From: Terriglobia bacterium
GTDB lineage: Bacteria; Acidobacteriota; Terriglobia; Terriglobales; Acidobacteriaceae
Assembly (NCBI GenBank): GCA_020072645.1
Contig: JAIQGK010000001.1
Location: 420,191-484,190 of the forward strand
Length of the DNA: 64,000 bases
Direction: 5' to 3'
The number at the start of each line of letters is the position of its first letter. Positions within the stretch are counted from its first letter, which is position 1. Positions 1-9,948 of this stretch are shown piece by piece. The notes under the pieces are model-generated. The model was not told where the DNA came from, made no database searches, and saw nothing but the letters and a program-made list of their open reading frames with translations. Made by a program: the position numbers and the translations under genes.

Positions 1-1509
1 ATAGACGCGGCCATGCGTCTTCTCGCTCTCCGGACGCAGAAACTTGGCGCACAACATTGGCGTGACCGTAAGCGATATCACCAGTGACACGGCAATGGCC
101 GTGCTCAGCACCACGGCAAACTCGCGGAACAGCCGCCCTACCAGACCCTGCATCAGCAGGATGGGAATGAACACCGCGACCAATGACGTACTCATGGAAA
201 GCACGGTAAAGCCAATCTCACGCGCGCCGCGAAACGCCGCCTGCACCGGCCCCATGCCCTGTTCCATGTAGCGAGTGATGTCTTCCAGGACCACAATCGC
301 ATCGTCCACTACAAAGCCGGTGGAAATGGCCAGCGCCATCAGCGAGAGGTTGTCCACGCTGTAATCCAGGAGGTACATCACGCCAAAAGTGCCGATCAGC
401 GAAAGCGGCACGGCCACGCTGGGAATAAACGTGGCGCGCAGGTTGCGCAGAAAAACAAAAACTACCAGCACCACCAGCACAATGGAAATTAGCAGGGTGA
501 TCTGGATATCGGCCACGGACGCGCGAATCGTCGTCGTCCGGTCCAGCGCCACTTCCAGCTTGATGCCTGCGGGGATCGACGCTTGCAGCTCCGGGATCAG
601 CTCCTTCACGTGGTCCACTGCTTGAATAATGTTGGCGCCCGGCTGCCGAAACACGATCATCAGCACCGCCGGCTTGCCATTCGCTATTCCGGTATTGCGG
701 ATGTCTTCCACCGAATCCTGCACATCGGCAACATCCTGCAACCGCACCACGCCGCCTGTAGTATTTTTGGCGACGATAATCTTTTTATAGTCTTCAGCTT
801 TAAAGAGCTGATCGTTGGCCGTGATCTGCCACGCGTTCACGGCCCCGGCGAACTCACCTTTCGGACGGTTCGCATTCGCCGCGCCCAGCGCCGCGCGCAC
901 CTGCTCCACGCCCACACCCAGCTTGTTCAACAGCGTGGGATTCACCTCCGCCCGCACTGCCGGCCTTGCGCCGCCGCCCACAAATACCTGTCCGATGCCC
1001 GGCACCTGTGAAAGCTTCTGCGCCAGAACGGAATCAGCCACGTCATACATGCGCGGCTTGGTGATGCTCTCTGAAGTAAGCGAAAGAATCATGATCGGCG
1101 CGTCGGCGGGGTTCACCTTGCGCCAGTTCGGACGCGTGGGCAAGTTGGCCGGCAGTTGTCCCAGAGCCGCATTGATGGCTGCCTGCACGTCCCGCGCCGC
1201 CGCGTCGATGTTACGCGAGAGATCGAACTGCATCGTGATGCCCGTAGAGCCGAGCTGGCTTGTAGATGTCATCTGGTTCACGCCGGCAATGCGCCCAAAC
1301 TGGCGCTCCAACGGCGTAGCCACGGACGATGCCATGGTCTCCGGACTTGCGCCCGGCAACCCAGCATTCACGCTGATCACGGGATATTCAACCTGCGGAA
1401 TCGGCGCGACTGGGAGGCGGAAATACGCCAGGATCCCCGCCATCAAAAGTCCCATCGCCAGCAATGACGTGGCTACGGGCCGCCGGATAAATGGTGCGGA
1501 TATGTTCAT
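1..1509 (-). CDS. mdtC: RND multidrug efflux permease, MdtC-like (3' end outside window)
   Basis: I translated this reading frame from the minus strand; it begins with MNISAPFIRRPVATSLL and runs off the window start after 503 residues. It is the inner-membrane proton-driven permease of a tripartite RND pump. Visible are the first membrane segment, the first porter domain (PxADAPI...TS, GGxRPAVR), then several membrane segments and the conserved stretch DNLSLMALAISTGFVVDDAIV with the two Asp of the proton relay. Full-length members have about 1030-1050 residues, so the half after the first membrane bundle is missing. It lies 176 nt downstream of the MdtB-like gene with the adaptor upstream, the mdtABC order, where two different permeases form a heteromeric trimer. 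Substrates cannot be read from sequence. Confidence 0.9.
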   Translation of the reverse strand, partial: MNISAPFIRRPVATSLLAMGLLMAGILAYFRLPVAPIPQVEYPVISVNAGLPGASPETMASSVATPLERQFGRIAGVNQMTSTSQLGSTGITMQFDLSRNIDAAARDVQAAINAALGQLPANLPTRPNWRKVNPADAPIMILSLTSESITKPRMYDVADSVLAQKLSQVPGIGQVFVGGGARPAVRAEVNPTLLNKLGVGVEQVRAALGAANANRPKGEFAGAVNAWQITANDQLFKAEDYKKIIVAKNTTGGVVRLQDVADVQDSVEDIRNTGIANGKPAVLMIVFRQPGANIIQAVDHVKELIPELQASIPAGIKLEVALDRTTTIRASVADIQITLLISIVLVVLVVFVFLRNLRATFIPSVAVPLSLIGTFGVMYLLDYSVDNLSLMALAISTGFVVDDAIVVLEDITRYMEQGMGPVQAAFRGAREIGFTVLSMSTSLVAVFIPILLMQGLVGRLFREFAVVLSTAIAVSLVISLTVTPMLCAKFLRPESEKTHGRVY

Positions 1510-1685
1510 CTGTCCCCATCCCGAGCGGAGCCAGGGATCCCTACTCTCTGTTCACACCAATCTTGAAACATATGAGATCCCTGCCAGGAGCTATCGATCC
1601 TTCGCGTTGTTTTGCTGATCATCGTCATAGGACAAATTGTTTTTACAGTAGCGTTCCCTCGCCTCGCTCGGGATTACACAAAATC

Positions 1686-4600
1686 TCAATCCGCCCCGGT
1701 CGGTTCTTCCTGCGGCGTGATTTCATTACCCAACTGGAACTTTGAGAATCTGCTCGCCAGCTTGTCAAACCAGATATAGATCACCGGCGTGGTATAGAGC
1801 GTAAAGGCCTGGCTCAGCAGCAGTCCGCCGATGATGGTGATGCCCAGCGGATGCCGCAGCTCTGATCCCGTGCCGCGTCCAAACGCCAGCGGCACAGCGC
1901 CCAGCAGCGCGGCCATGGTGGTCATCATGATCGGGCGGAAGCGCAGCAAGCTGGCCTGATAGATGGCTTCTTCCGGCGGTTTGCCCTCCTTGCGCTCGGC
2001 GTCCAGCGCAAAGTCAATCATCATGATGGCGTTCTTTTTCACAATGCCGATCAACAAAATGATTCCTATCAGCGCCACCACAGTCAGGTCATTGCGGGTG
2101 ATAATCATCGCCAGAATCGCGCCGACGCCCGCAGAGGGCAGCGTGGAAAGAATTGTCACCGGATGGATGTAGCTCTCGTATAGGACGCCCAGCACAATGT
2201 AGACCGTGATCAGCGCGGCCAGAATCAGCCACGGCTCTGAAGCCAGAGAGTTCTGGAACGCCGCCGCCGTTCCCTGAAAGCTGGGATGAATGCTGACTGG
2301 CATTCCCATTTCCTGCTCAGCCTGTGCGATGGCCTTGGTCGCTCTGCCCAGCGATTCTCCTGGCGCAAGATTGAATGAGATCGTCACCACCGGAAATTGT
2401 CCCTGATGATTGATTGCCAGTGGCGCCGGCGATGTAACGAAGTGGCTGAACGTTGAAAGTGGTACCTGCTGCCCGGTGGAGGACTTAACGTAAATACTGC
2501 TTAGATCGCTGGGATCATTCTGGAATTGCTGTCCGACTTCAAGGACCACATGATACTGATTGAGCTGGGTGAAGATTGTAGACACCTGCCGCTGGCCGAA
2601 TGCGTCATAGAGCGTGTCATCAATGTTCTGCGGCAGGATTCCAAACCGCGCCGCAGTGTCGCGATCAATAACCAAATCAGCTTTGAGTCCGCCGGTTTGC
2701 TGGTCGCTGGCCACATCGCGCAGTTCCGGCAGCGTGCGCAACTTATCTAATATGCGCTTTGACCAGTCGTTCAGCTCATTCGCGTCGGCATCTTCCAGCG
2801 AGTACTGAAACTGCGTGCGGCTGACGCGATCTTCCACCGTCAGGTCCTGCACCGGCTGCATATATAAGGTGATGCCTTCTACCTTGGCCAGTTCCGGTTG
2901 CAGCCGTCGGATGATATCTGAAGCGGTGTCGCTGCGGTCTTCATGCGGCTTCAGGTTGATCTGTATGCGTCCGCTGTTCTGCGTGGTATTGGTGCCATCA
3001 ATGCCGATAAAGGATGACAGGCTGGCTACGTCAGGATCTTCAAGGATCACTTTGGCCAACTTCTGCTGGCGTTCAGACATGGAAGCGAACGATACATTTT
3101 CCGGCCCTTCTGAAATGCCCAGAATCACGCCCGTATCCTGCACAGGGAAAAATCCTTTGGGCACGATCACGTATAAATACAATGTCAGGGCCAGTGCCGC
3201 CACAGTCGCCAGCAGCGTAATGGTCTGATGTTTCAGCACCCACCGCAAAGTTGTTCCGTACCACTCAATCACGCGCTCGTAGGCGCGTTCGGTGGCTTGG
3301 TAAACGCGGCCATGCTTGACGGTTTTGGGATTTTTTAGCAGCCGCGCCGCCATCATCGGCGTGAGCGTTAGAGAAACCAGCGCAGAGATCACGATTGTCA
3401 CAGCCAGCGTTACGGCAAATTCGCGGAAGAGCCTGCCCACAATGTCGCCCATGAACAGCAGTGGAATCAAAACGGCAATGAGTGAAACCGTCAGCGAAAT
3501 AATCGTAAATCCAATTTGGCCGGCGCCCTGGAGCGCGGCTTCCATCGGCGAGTGGCCTTCTTCCAGGAAGCGATCGATGTTTTCGATCATCACAATGGCG
3601 TCGTCCACCACAAAGCCGGTAGAGATCGTCAACGCCATGAGTGAGAGATTGTCCAGGCTGTAGCCCAGCAGGTACATCACGGCAAACGTGCCAACAATCG
3701 AAAGCGGCACCGCGACGGCGGGAATGATGGTGGCTGAAAGATTTCTCAAGAAAAGAAAGATCACCATCACTACCAGGCAGATGGTGAGCATCATTTCAAA
3801 CTCAACATCTTTTACTGACGCGCGGATGGTTTCAGTCCGGTCAGTGAGGATCGCAACCTTCACTGAACTCGGCAGCCCTGCCTGGAGTTGCGGCAGCACT
3901 TTCTTGATGCGGTCCACCACGCTGATGATGTTGGCCCCGGGCTGGCGCTGTATGTTGACAATCACCGCCGGCGAAAGCATGGACTGACCGTTTTGGGTGG
4001 TTCCCATCCACGCGGCCTGCTTTGCGTTTTCCGCGCCGTCAATGATGTTTGCCACGTCGCGCAGGCGCACCGGAGCGCCATTGCGATAGGCAACGATGAC
4101 ATCTTTATATTCATTGCCGGAAAGCAACTGGTCATTGGTTGCGATGGTGAAGGCCTGCCGCTGATTTTCCAGAATGCCCTTGGCTTGATCGACGTTGGCT
4201 TGTCCCAACACCGTGCGCAGATCCTCCAGACTTAAGCCGTACGACGCCAGCGCCGTGGGATTGGCCTGTATGCGTACGGCCGGCTTCTGCCCGCCGCTGA
4301 TGGAAACCAGGCCCACGCCGGTGAGCTGAGAAATTTTCTGCGCCAGCGTGGTGTCCGCCAAGTCTTCAACTTTTGAAAGCGGCAAGCTGTCTGAAGTCAG
4401 GGCCAGAGTAAGAATGGGCGCGTCCGCCGGATTGACCTTGCTGTAAATCGGCGGATTGGGCAGGTCGCGCGGCAGGAACGTAGTGGCAGCGTTGATGGCG
4501 GCCTGCACTTCCTGCTCCGCAATGTCAATGCTCTGTTCCAGATTGAATTGCAGCGTGATGACTGAGCTGCCAAAAGAGCTGGTTGAAGTCATCTGGCTCA

Positions 4601-4838
4601 GTCCCGGGACCTGGCCAAACTGCCGCTCCATCGGCGCCGTTACGGATGAAGCCATCACCTCCGGTCCGGCGCCGGGATAAAAAGTGATGACTTGAATTGT
4701 GGGGTAGTCCACCTGGGGAAGGGCAGAAACTGGAAGTTGCAGGTACGCAACCACGCCCACCAGAAGCAATCCGATCATCAGCAGCGACGTTGCTACCGGA
4801 CGCAGAATAAATAATTTTGATGGGCCGCCGTTAGGCAT
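1686..4838 (-). CDS. mdtB: RND multidrug efflux permease, MdtB-like
   Basis: A 1050-residue RND permease, full family length. The order is: N-terminal membrane helix (about residues 10-30), porter domain with NPADAPILTLALTS, a membrane bundle with the proton-relay Asp pair in TGFVVDDAIVMIENI, a second porter domain, and a C-terminal membrane bundle ending at about residue 1030. It extrudes hydrophobic or amphiphilic compounds using proton motive force, working with the periplasmic adaptor encoded just upstream (67-nt gap) and a TolC-type outer channel that is not in this window. It closely resembles the following permease gene, as expected for MdtB/MdtC pairs. Start chosen at MPNGGPSKLFILRPVATSL, which matches the usual N-terminus. 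Confidence 0.92.
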   Translation of the reverse strand: MPNGGPSKLFILRPVATSLLMIGLLLVGVVAYLQLPVSALPQVDYPTIQVITFYPGAGPEVMASSVTAPMERQFGQVPGLSQMTSTSSFGSSVITLQFNLEQSIDIAEQEVQAAINAATTFLPRDLPNPPIYSKVNPADAPILTLALTSDSLPLSKVEDLADTTLAQKISQLTGVGLVSISGGQKPAVRIQANPTALASYGLSLEDLRTVLGQANVDQAKGILENQRQAFTIATNDQLLSGNEYKDVIVAYRNGAPVRLRDVANIIDGAENAKQAAWMGTTQNGQSMLSPAVIVNIQRQPGANIISVVDRIKKVLPQLQAGLPSSVKVAILTDRTETIRASVKDVEFEMMLTICLVVMVIFLFLRNLSATIIPAVAVPLSIVGTFAVMYLLGYSLDNLSLMALTISTGFVVDDAIVMIENIDRFLEEGHSPMEAALQGAGQIGFTIISLTVSLIAVLIPLLFMGDIVGRLFREFAVTLAVTIVISALVSLTLTPMMAARLLKNPKTVKHGRVYQATERAYERVIEWYGTTLRWVLKHQTITLLATVAALALTLYLYVIVPKGFFPVQDTGVILGISEGPENVSFASMSERQQKLAKVILEDPDVASLSSFIGIDGTNTTQNSGRIQINLKPHEDRSDTASDIIRRLQPELAKVEGITLYMQPVQDLTVEDRVSRTQFQYSLEDADANELNDWSKRILDKLRTLPELRDVASDQQTGGLKADLVIDRDTAARFGILPQNIDDTLYDAFGQRQVSTIFTQLNQYHVVLEVGQQFQNDPSDLSSIYVKSSTGQQVPLSTFSHFVTSPAPLAINHQGQFPVVTISFNLAPGESLGRATKAIAQAEQEMGMPVSIHPSFQGTAAAFQNSLASEPWLILAALITVYIVLGVLYESYIHPVTILSTLPSAGVGAILAMIITRNDLTVVALIGIILLIGIVKKNAIMMIDFALDAERKEGKPPEEAIYQASLLRFRPIMMTTMAALLGAVPLAFGRGTGSELRHPLGITIIGGLLLSQAFTLYTTPVIYIWFDKLASRFSKFQLGNEITPQEEPTGAD

Positions 4839-4905
4839 GATGTGTTTTCAAACGCCGTTTCTTCTCGATTATCTTTTTTTCGACCGTACGCGCCAACGTG
4901 CGTAC

Positions 4906-6123
4906 TTATTGCGTTTGGCCTTCGCTTGCCTGGCCGCCGCTTGCTTGGCCGCGGTTTTGGTCCCCTGCGCCGGGACCGCGAATTGCAACCTTTGTACCGG
5001 GCTGCAGCTTGTCTTGTCCGTCGGTCACAACTACTTCTCCGGGCTTTAGACCTTGTGAGATCGCGGTTGAATTTCCCTGGCTGATCGATACTGCCACATT
5101 ACGCATCTCCGCCGTGTTGTCCGGCTTTACCACGAATACGTAAGTCCCCTGCGGCCCACGCTGAATTGCCGCCGACGGAACGACGATATTGTTCTTCTTC
5201 ACTTCAAGCAGCAGATGGATATTCACGAATTGATTCGGCCACAGTGAGCGGTCGCGATTTTCAAACACCGCTTTCAGCTTTCCCGTTCCGGTGGTGACAT
5301 CAATCTGGTTGTCAATGGTCGTCAGGAAGCCCGTGGCAATCTTGGTCTGATCATCGCGGCTGTAGGCATCCACGGGGAGCCTGCCTTTGTTCATGTGCTG
5401 TGAAACCGCCTGCAGGTTGTCCTGCGGCAGGCTAAAGATCACCGCGATCGGCTGTAATTGCGTGATCACCAGCAGGCCATTGGGATCAGATGCGTGGACG
5501 ATATTGCCCACATCAATCTGGCGAAGGCCGATCCGTCCGCTCACCGGCGCGGTGATGCGCGTGTATACCAGATTCAGCTTTACCGAATCCACCTGAGCCT
5601 GGTCGGCCCGAACCGCGCCATCAAGCTGGGCGTCAAGCGAACCTTGTGTATCGAACTGCTGTTTGGGAATTACGCCATCTTTATAGAGCTGCTGAAATCG
5701 CTCAAGGTTCAGCCGGGCATCTTTCAGCGCCGCCTGGTCTTTGAACAGGGTCGCCTGCGCCTGGCTGAGCTGCACTTCGTAAGGGCGCGGATCAATCTCC
5801 GCCAGCAGTTCGCCCTGTTTTACTTCCTGGCCTTCTTTGACGTTTACTTTTATTAACTGGCCATCAATCCGGCTTTTGACCGCCACCGTGTTGAAGGCGT
5901 CTACCGATCCCAGCCCATTCAGCATAATGGGCAGATCGCGGACCTCGGCTTTGGCCACTGCGACAGGAATTGTCATTTGCGCGCCGCCACCACGGCCGCC
6001 TTTGCCTCCGCCGCCTTTCTGTTTGGAGTCGGCGCTGGTATGGCCGCAGCCGCCCAGAAATATAGCGAAGCATGCGCACATCAGTGCACGGACGGCCAGT
6101 TTATGGCGTAAAGGTTTTGACAT
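4906..6123 (-). CDS. mdtA: RND efflux periplasmic adaptor lipoprotein, MdtA-like
   Basis: A membrane fusion protein (HlyD/AcrA family) that bridges the inner-membrane permease and the outer-membrane channel. I start at MSKPLRHKL because a GAGG-type ribosome site lies just before it; an upstream in-frame Met (6186) lacks one. The N-terminus is a lipoprotein signal ending in the lipobox LGGC, followed by a Gly/Lys-rich linker. Then come the biotinyl-lipoyl half-motifs (VKSRIDGQLIKVNVKEGQEVKQGELL), an alpha-helical hairpin (about residues 100-170), the second lipoyl half (TRITAPVSGRIGLRQIDVGN), beta-barrel and membrane-proximal domains (VVPSAAIQRG...VVTDGQDKLQPG). The C-terminus is Gln/Gly rich. 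First gene of the three-gene efflux operon. Confidence 0.92.
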   Translation of the reverse strand: MSKPLRHKLAVRALMCACFAIFLGGCGHTSADSKQKGGGGKGGRGGGAQMTIPVAVAKAEVRDLPIMLNGLGSVDAFNTVAVKSRIDGQLIKVNVKEGQEVKQGELLAEIDPRPYEVQLSQAQATLFKDQAALKDARLNLERFQQLYKDGVIPKQQFDTQGSLDAQLDGAVRADQAQVDSVKLNLVYTRITAPVSGRIGLRQIDVGNIVHASDPNGLLVITQLQPIAVIFSLPQDNLQAVSQHMNKGRLPVDAYSRDDQTKIATGFLTTIDNQIDVTTGTGKLKAVFENRDRSLWPNQFVNIHLLLEVKKNNIVVPSAAIQRGPQGTYVFVVKPDNTAEMRNVAVSISQGNSTAISQGLKPGEVVVTDGQDKLQPGTKVAIRGPGAGDQNRGQASGGQASEGQTQ

Positions 6124-6420
6124 CTGTCCTCTCAGGGGCAGGATCTTGGAAATCTGAAATCCTAACAGACTTCTACTTTTCAGCAATTGCCGGTTGCCGG
6201 CGGGGGCCGGTACCGCTAGGAATGTGCCGATCTGGGCTTTCTGCTCCAGCTATTCTATTTGACGTTAAATCAGAGGGTTACAACACTTGATTTTGTAAAT
6301 AATTGTTAAAAAGACCTGGAATGATAACGGCCAACCTGCAGGAGTTTGCAGGGTGCGCTTTAATCTCGCTTTAATTTTTTGTGAGCGCTGATTGCGAAAT
6401 ATCCCGGTCGAGATGGTTTG

Positions 6421-8148
6421 TTACCTCACTCCTTGTCCCTTCAGCGGCTTGCCCGCCATGGCTCCGGTGGCCTTTCCATTTTCGAATGCTACCTCTCCGT
6501 TCACGATTACGTACTTCACTCCCTCCGCCAACTGCGCAGGCTGAGTGTACGTCGCTTTGTCGATGATGTTGTCGGGATCAAAGATTGTGATGTCGGCAAA
6601 GAAGCCTTCCTTGACCAGGCCGCGACCGGTCAGGTGCTCGCGCTGCGCGGGCAGGGAAGTGATCTTGCGGATCGCCTGTTCCAGCGGCATCAATTGCAGA
6701 TCGCGTACGTAATGTCCCAGGAACCGCGGCATGCTGCCGAAAGAGCGGGGATGGGTATGCGGCTCAAACAGCGGCCCATCGAGCGAGAGTTCATTCGCGT
6801 CCAGGCCGATGCTGGTCCACGGCTGCCGCAATCCGGTTTGCAGGTCTTCTTCACTGGCAATGAAATAGAGCGCGCCGGAGAGCCCTTTATCAGCCAGCAC
6901 GAAATCCATCAGCGCATCCAGCGGGTCTTTACTATGCTGCGCGGAATTGCCGCCCGCGACCTTTTGCGCTTGTGCAATCTCCGCCACCGTCTTGCCGGTG
7001 TACTGCTTCAAGTCGGGGTTCACCACGGACGCAACCATCACGCCCGGCGCTCCGCCGGAATCCAGATAAAGATTCTCCCATGTGCGCTCGCCTGTGGCGG
7101 ACATTTCCGTCTTGATCCGTTGGCGCACCGCTGGATCATGCAGACGCTCAAGCAACTTGTCCATGCCGCCATCGGCCACCCACGGCGGCAGGCTGGAAGC
7201 GAGCGCAGTGGCGCCGGCCAGATACGGATACATATCGGCGGTCACGTCCTGGCCGCGATCACGCGCCTGCTGGATCATTCGCACGATGTCAATCATCTTT
7301 CCCGCGCGAGACTTGCCGCTGACCTTTAAATGAAATATTTCCACTGGCAGATGAGCTTCCTCGCCAATGCGCAACGCCTCGCGGACGGCGGCCACCTCAT
7401 TCTGTCCTTCACTGCGCATGTGCGTGGCGTAAATTCCGCCGTAGCGCGCGGCCACTTTGGCCAGCTCAATCAGCTCTTCTGTCTTTGCGTAATGTCCCGG
7501 CGGATAGATCAGTGCCGTGGAAATACCCAGCGCTCCCTGCTGCATGGCCTGCTCAACCAGCGCCTTCATCTTTTCCATCTCTTCCGGAGTCGGCGCGCGA
7601 TTCACGTCGCCCAGCACCGCCTCGCGAACCTGCGCCGCGCCTACATACGTGCCAATGTTGATCGGCGTGCCTTTCTTCGCCAGCCGCTGCCAGTATTGGT
7701 CCAGCGTCGTCCAGTCAATCTTCAAATGATATGGATCGAGAGATGGCTGCGCCGCCGCAATCGTAATTGCATTCTGCGGCGCAATGGAGCCGCCTTCGCC
7801 CGTGATCTCCGAAGTAATGCCCTGCGCCAGCTTGCTCAAAGAACGATTGTCGATAAGCAACGCCGTCTCCGACTGGCCCAGCATGTCAATAAATCCAGGC
7901 GCAACCACCATGCCGTTCGCTTCGATCACGCGCTTGGCGATTCCGCCAGGCATCTTCCCAATGGCGACAATGCGGCCATCGGTAATGGCTATATCGCTTT
8001 CATACCACGGATTGCCCGTGCCATCGATGATGCGGCCGCCGTGGATCACAATGTCAGGGCCGGCCATTTCCATGTTTTGTTGAGCGGTAAGAAACGGCGC
8101 GACGAGCAGAAGAAGTCCAAGCAGGCGAAACAGGAGCCGAGATGTCAT
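6421..8148 (-). CDS. secreted amidohydrolase of the N-acyl-D-amino-acid deacylase family, atypical metal site
   Basis: 575 residues with a cleavable signal peptide (hydrophobic stretch at residues 8-20 ending at TAQQ). The rest matches the D-aminoacylase/amidohydrolase fold: DIVIHGGRIIDGTGNPWYESDIAI, ANGMVVAPGFID, later THMRSEG, EIFHLKVSG, FEPHTHPRSFG and a closing beta-sandwich segment (GLVKEGFFADITIFDPD). Family members hydrolyse N-acyl-D-amino acids or cyclic amides with zinc. Oddly, the usual HxH after PGFID reads LGQ here and the usual TGNCG cysteine is glutamate (TGEGGS), so the first metal site is altered while the later histidines remain. Substrate is unknown; the exported location suggests scavenging of peptides or wall fragments. 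Confidence 0.8.
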   Translation of the reverse strand: MTSRLLFRLLGLLLLVAPFLTAQQNMEMAGPDIVIHGGRIIDGTGNPWYESDIAITDGRIVAIGKMPGGIAKRVIEANGMVVAPGFIDMLGQSETALLIDNRSLSKLAQGITSEITGEGGSIAPQNAITIAAAQPSLDPYHLKIDWTTLDQYWQRLAKKGTPINIGTYVGAAQVREAVLGDVNRAPTPEEMEKMKALVEQAMQQGALGISTALIYPPGHYAKTEELIELAKVAARYGGIYATHMRSEGQNEVAAVREALRIGEEAHLPVEIFHLKVSGKSRAGKMIDIVRMIQQARDRGQDVTADMYPYLAGATALASSLPPWVADGGMDKLLERLHDPAVRQRIKTEMSATGERTWENLYLDSGGAPGVMVASVVNPDLKQYTGKTVAEIAQAQKVAGGNSAQHSKDPLDALMDFVLADKGLSGALYFIASEEDLQTGLRQPWTSIGLDANELSLDGPLFEPHTHPRSFGSMPRFLGHYVRDLQLMPLEQAIRKITSLPAQREHLTGRGLVKEGFFADITIFDPDNIIDKATYTQPAQLAEGVKYVIVNGEVAFENGKATGAMAGKPLKGQGVR

Positions 8149-8241
8149 GCCCGGAAGGGTAAACCACCGGTGGACGAAAACAAAACCTGTTTTTGTGACA
8201 CAGGCACTTGCCTATGCTTAATAGGCTTGCAAGAGGATGCA

Positions 8242-8396
8242 GGCACAGGCAGGAGTGCCTGTGCCATAGATCTCAATGGCGACCCCGATGTTTTGTTGAG
8301 AACCGAAAATAGTCGCAGGCGAGGGCGCCTGCGATCCATAGCATATCTCCACGCGAGGCGGTCCCACCCTTCCGCAAAGAACGCGGAAAGGATGGG
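8242..8396. repeat. cluster of three REP-like palindromes
   Basis: Three strong hairpins lie in tandem between two minus-strand genes. The first has 10-bp arms (GGCACAGGCA, loop GGAG, TGCCTGTGCC, 8242-8265). The second has 9-bp arms (TCGCAGGCG, loop AGGG, CGCCTGCGA, 8313-8334). The third is an imperfect stem at 8363-8396. No T-run follows, so they look like repetitive extragenic palindromes more than intrinsic terminators, although they may stabilise the 3' end of the phosphoesterase mRNA. Confidence 0.7.
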
Positions 8397-8425
8397 CACA
8401 CGCCGTTTTGCGGCTGGATTTCTGA

Positions 8426-9343
8426 TTACGGGAAGACGGCAAACAAATCGCTGAGGTCAGTCTGGTTGGCGGCATCGCCCAGCAGCGGCGTGACGCCGAA
8501 GATCTCTTCAAACGTGCGCAGCGTGGAGCCGTGCGTATAGTGGATGCTATTGGAGTAGCCCGCACCCTTCGCGAACGGCGAGAGCACGATCATGCCGATT
8601 GGTCCGTCGCCGGTAGCGGCTTCATCCCATGTAATAAAGATGGCGCCGCCCGCCTTGTATGCCGCCGAATTCAAAATCGTGGGAATATTCTGGGAGAGCC
8701 AGGTATCGCCCTGCTTCACCGGGTTGCGCGTAGGCTTGCAGCTATCATGCATGTCATCGCACAGGTTGGGAGTGATGAAGTTATAGGCAGCCACGTTGTT
8801 GTTGGCCAGGTCGGAGGCAAACTCGGTAAAAGGCCGCACGTGGTTGATGCACTCGGCCGAGTTGGGATCGAGCGTGTTGGTAACATCATCAAAATAGACA
8901 ACAGGATTGTGCTTTACCGCATACTCTCCGCTGCTGGTGAGCGGACAGGTGGTGCCGGAAATACTTTCCTGGTAGGTCTTCCATGAAACCGCCTTGTTTT
9001 GCAGCAAGGTCACCAGATGCTGCGTGGTGCTGAAGTGGTGTGAACTGGGCGCGTTATCGTCCAGCACGCCAAAGTTCGTGCCCGCTTCCAGCCAAAGATA
9101 GTTAGGCAGGCTGGGATGGATGTTAGGCGGATTGAAATACTGTTCTGCGTGGGACGCCATGGGCAGAAGCGTGTTGTTGATGTAAGGCGCGCTGCTGCTG
9201 CCTTTGATCTGCGACCAGTTGTGGTTCTCCATCAGGATGATCCACACCGTCTTGATGTTTCCGGTTTGTGCTGCCGACGGAAGGCAAGCGCCGAATATCG
9301 TAAAAAACAAGCCTAACTGCATGAGGATTCGTACCAGCTTCAT
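8426..9343 (-). CDS. secreted phosphoesterase (acid phosphatase / phospholipase C-like family)
   Basis: 305 residues with an N-terminal signal peptide (MKLVRILMQLGLFFTIFGACLPSAAQ). The mature start IKTVWIILMENHNWSQI is the hallmark of the phosphoesterase family that includes AcpA and non-haemolytic phospholipase C: the ENH segment carries metal or nucleophile residues. Further family-like stretches are HPSLPNYLWLEAG, SFMEEhead-like region WKTYQESI, PFTEFASDLANN, ITPNLCDDMHDSC, FITWDEA and VLSPFAKG. It probably cleaves phosphate mono- or diesters outside the cytoplasm, for example to release phosphate from lipids or nucleotides. The cysteines in CDDMHDSC and elsewhere could form disulfides. 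Monocistronic, with palindromes downstream. Confidence 0.85.
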   Translation of the reverse strand: MKLVRILMQLGLFFTIFGACLPSAAQTGNIKTVWIILMENHNWSQIKGSSSAPYINNTLLPMASHAEQYFNPPNIHPSLPNYLWLEAGTNFGVLDDNAPSSHHFSTTQHLVTLLQNKAVSWKTYQESISGTTCPLTSSGEYAVKHNPVVYFDDVTNTLDPNSAECINHVRPFTEFASDLANNNVAAYNFITPNLCDDMHDSCKPTRNPVKQGDTWLSQNIPTILNSAAYKAGGAIFITWDEAATGDGPIGMIVLSPFAKGAGYSNSIHYTHGSTLRTFEEIFGVTPLLGDAANQTDLSDLFAVFP

Positions 9344-9948
9344 GGATTCACTTTCCTTTCTTGGTGTATCAACGCCCGCTCTTCATCCTTTCGATTCGGA
9401 GCGAAGCATTGCCGAGAAGAGATTAGAGAAGAAATGTGAAGGTGAGTTGAAAAGCCCATGAATGTTGGAGAAAAGTGATTGGGGCGACCCATTTTGGGAA
9501 TTTTCGCCGGAAGACGGCCAAGTTAGGCCGATCAGCACGCGAACACCCTGGAAGACTTGTTCACTTCGAGCGCTTTCCATCGTTAAATACGCCCGTGGTT
9601 GGCCGGCCCCGTCTGCTACGGAGCTTGAGGTCGTGGGCTTCGCAATCTTAGCTTTCGCAATACGAGCCGCGATTATCTATGTCGGCAAGGGTAGTTCAAA
9701 TCCGAGGGTAACCCCAAGGACAGGCGACGCCTGGTGTCGGCCTGTCAAAGCTGAACCGAATACCATTCACGAAACCAGAAAGTGGCTGCAGAAGGGGTGT
9801 TGTCAACGCTGCGCAGTGCGCTCGCAATCGCGACAGTTTCCCAAAAAGATCGTGATACGATTTAGCTTCTTAAATTGTTCCGGATGTAAGGAATTCAGGT
9901 GCCTGGTTAGAATGCTTGATCAAAAAACCTCGTTCGGAGAAAACACAC
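9344..9948. other. gene-poor stretch upstream of a secreted protein gene
   Basis: About 600 nt with no convincing gene. A long plus-strand reading frame crosses it but has no ribosome site and an unnatural composition (Cys/Arg-rich). The last 40 nt hold the ribosome site GGAG nine nt before the ATG at 9949. I see no RNA gene or clear promoter. Confidence 0.5.

Noticed and set aside
8242..8334. CRISPR-like repeats
   Set aside because: The palindromes differ in sequence and have no regular spacers; they are REP-like.
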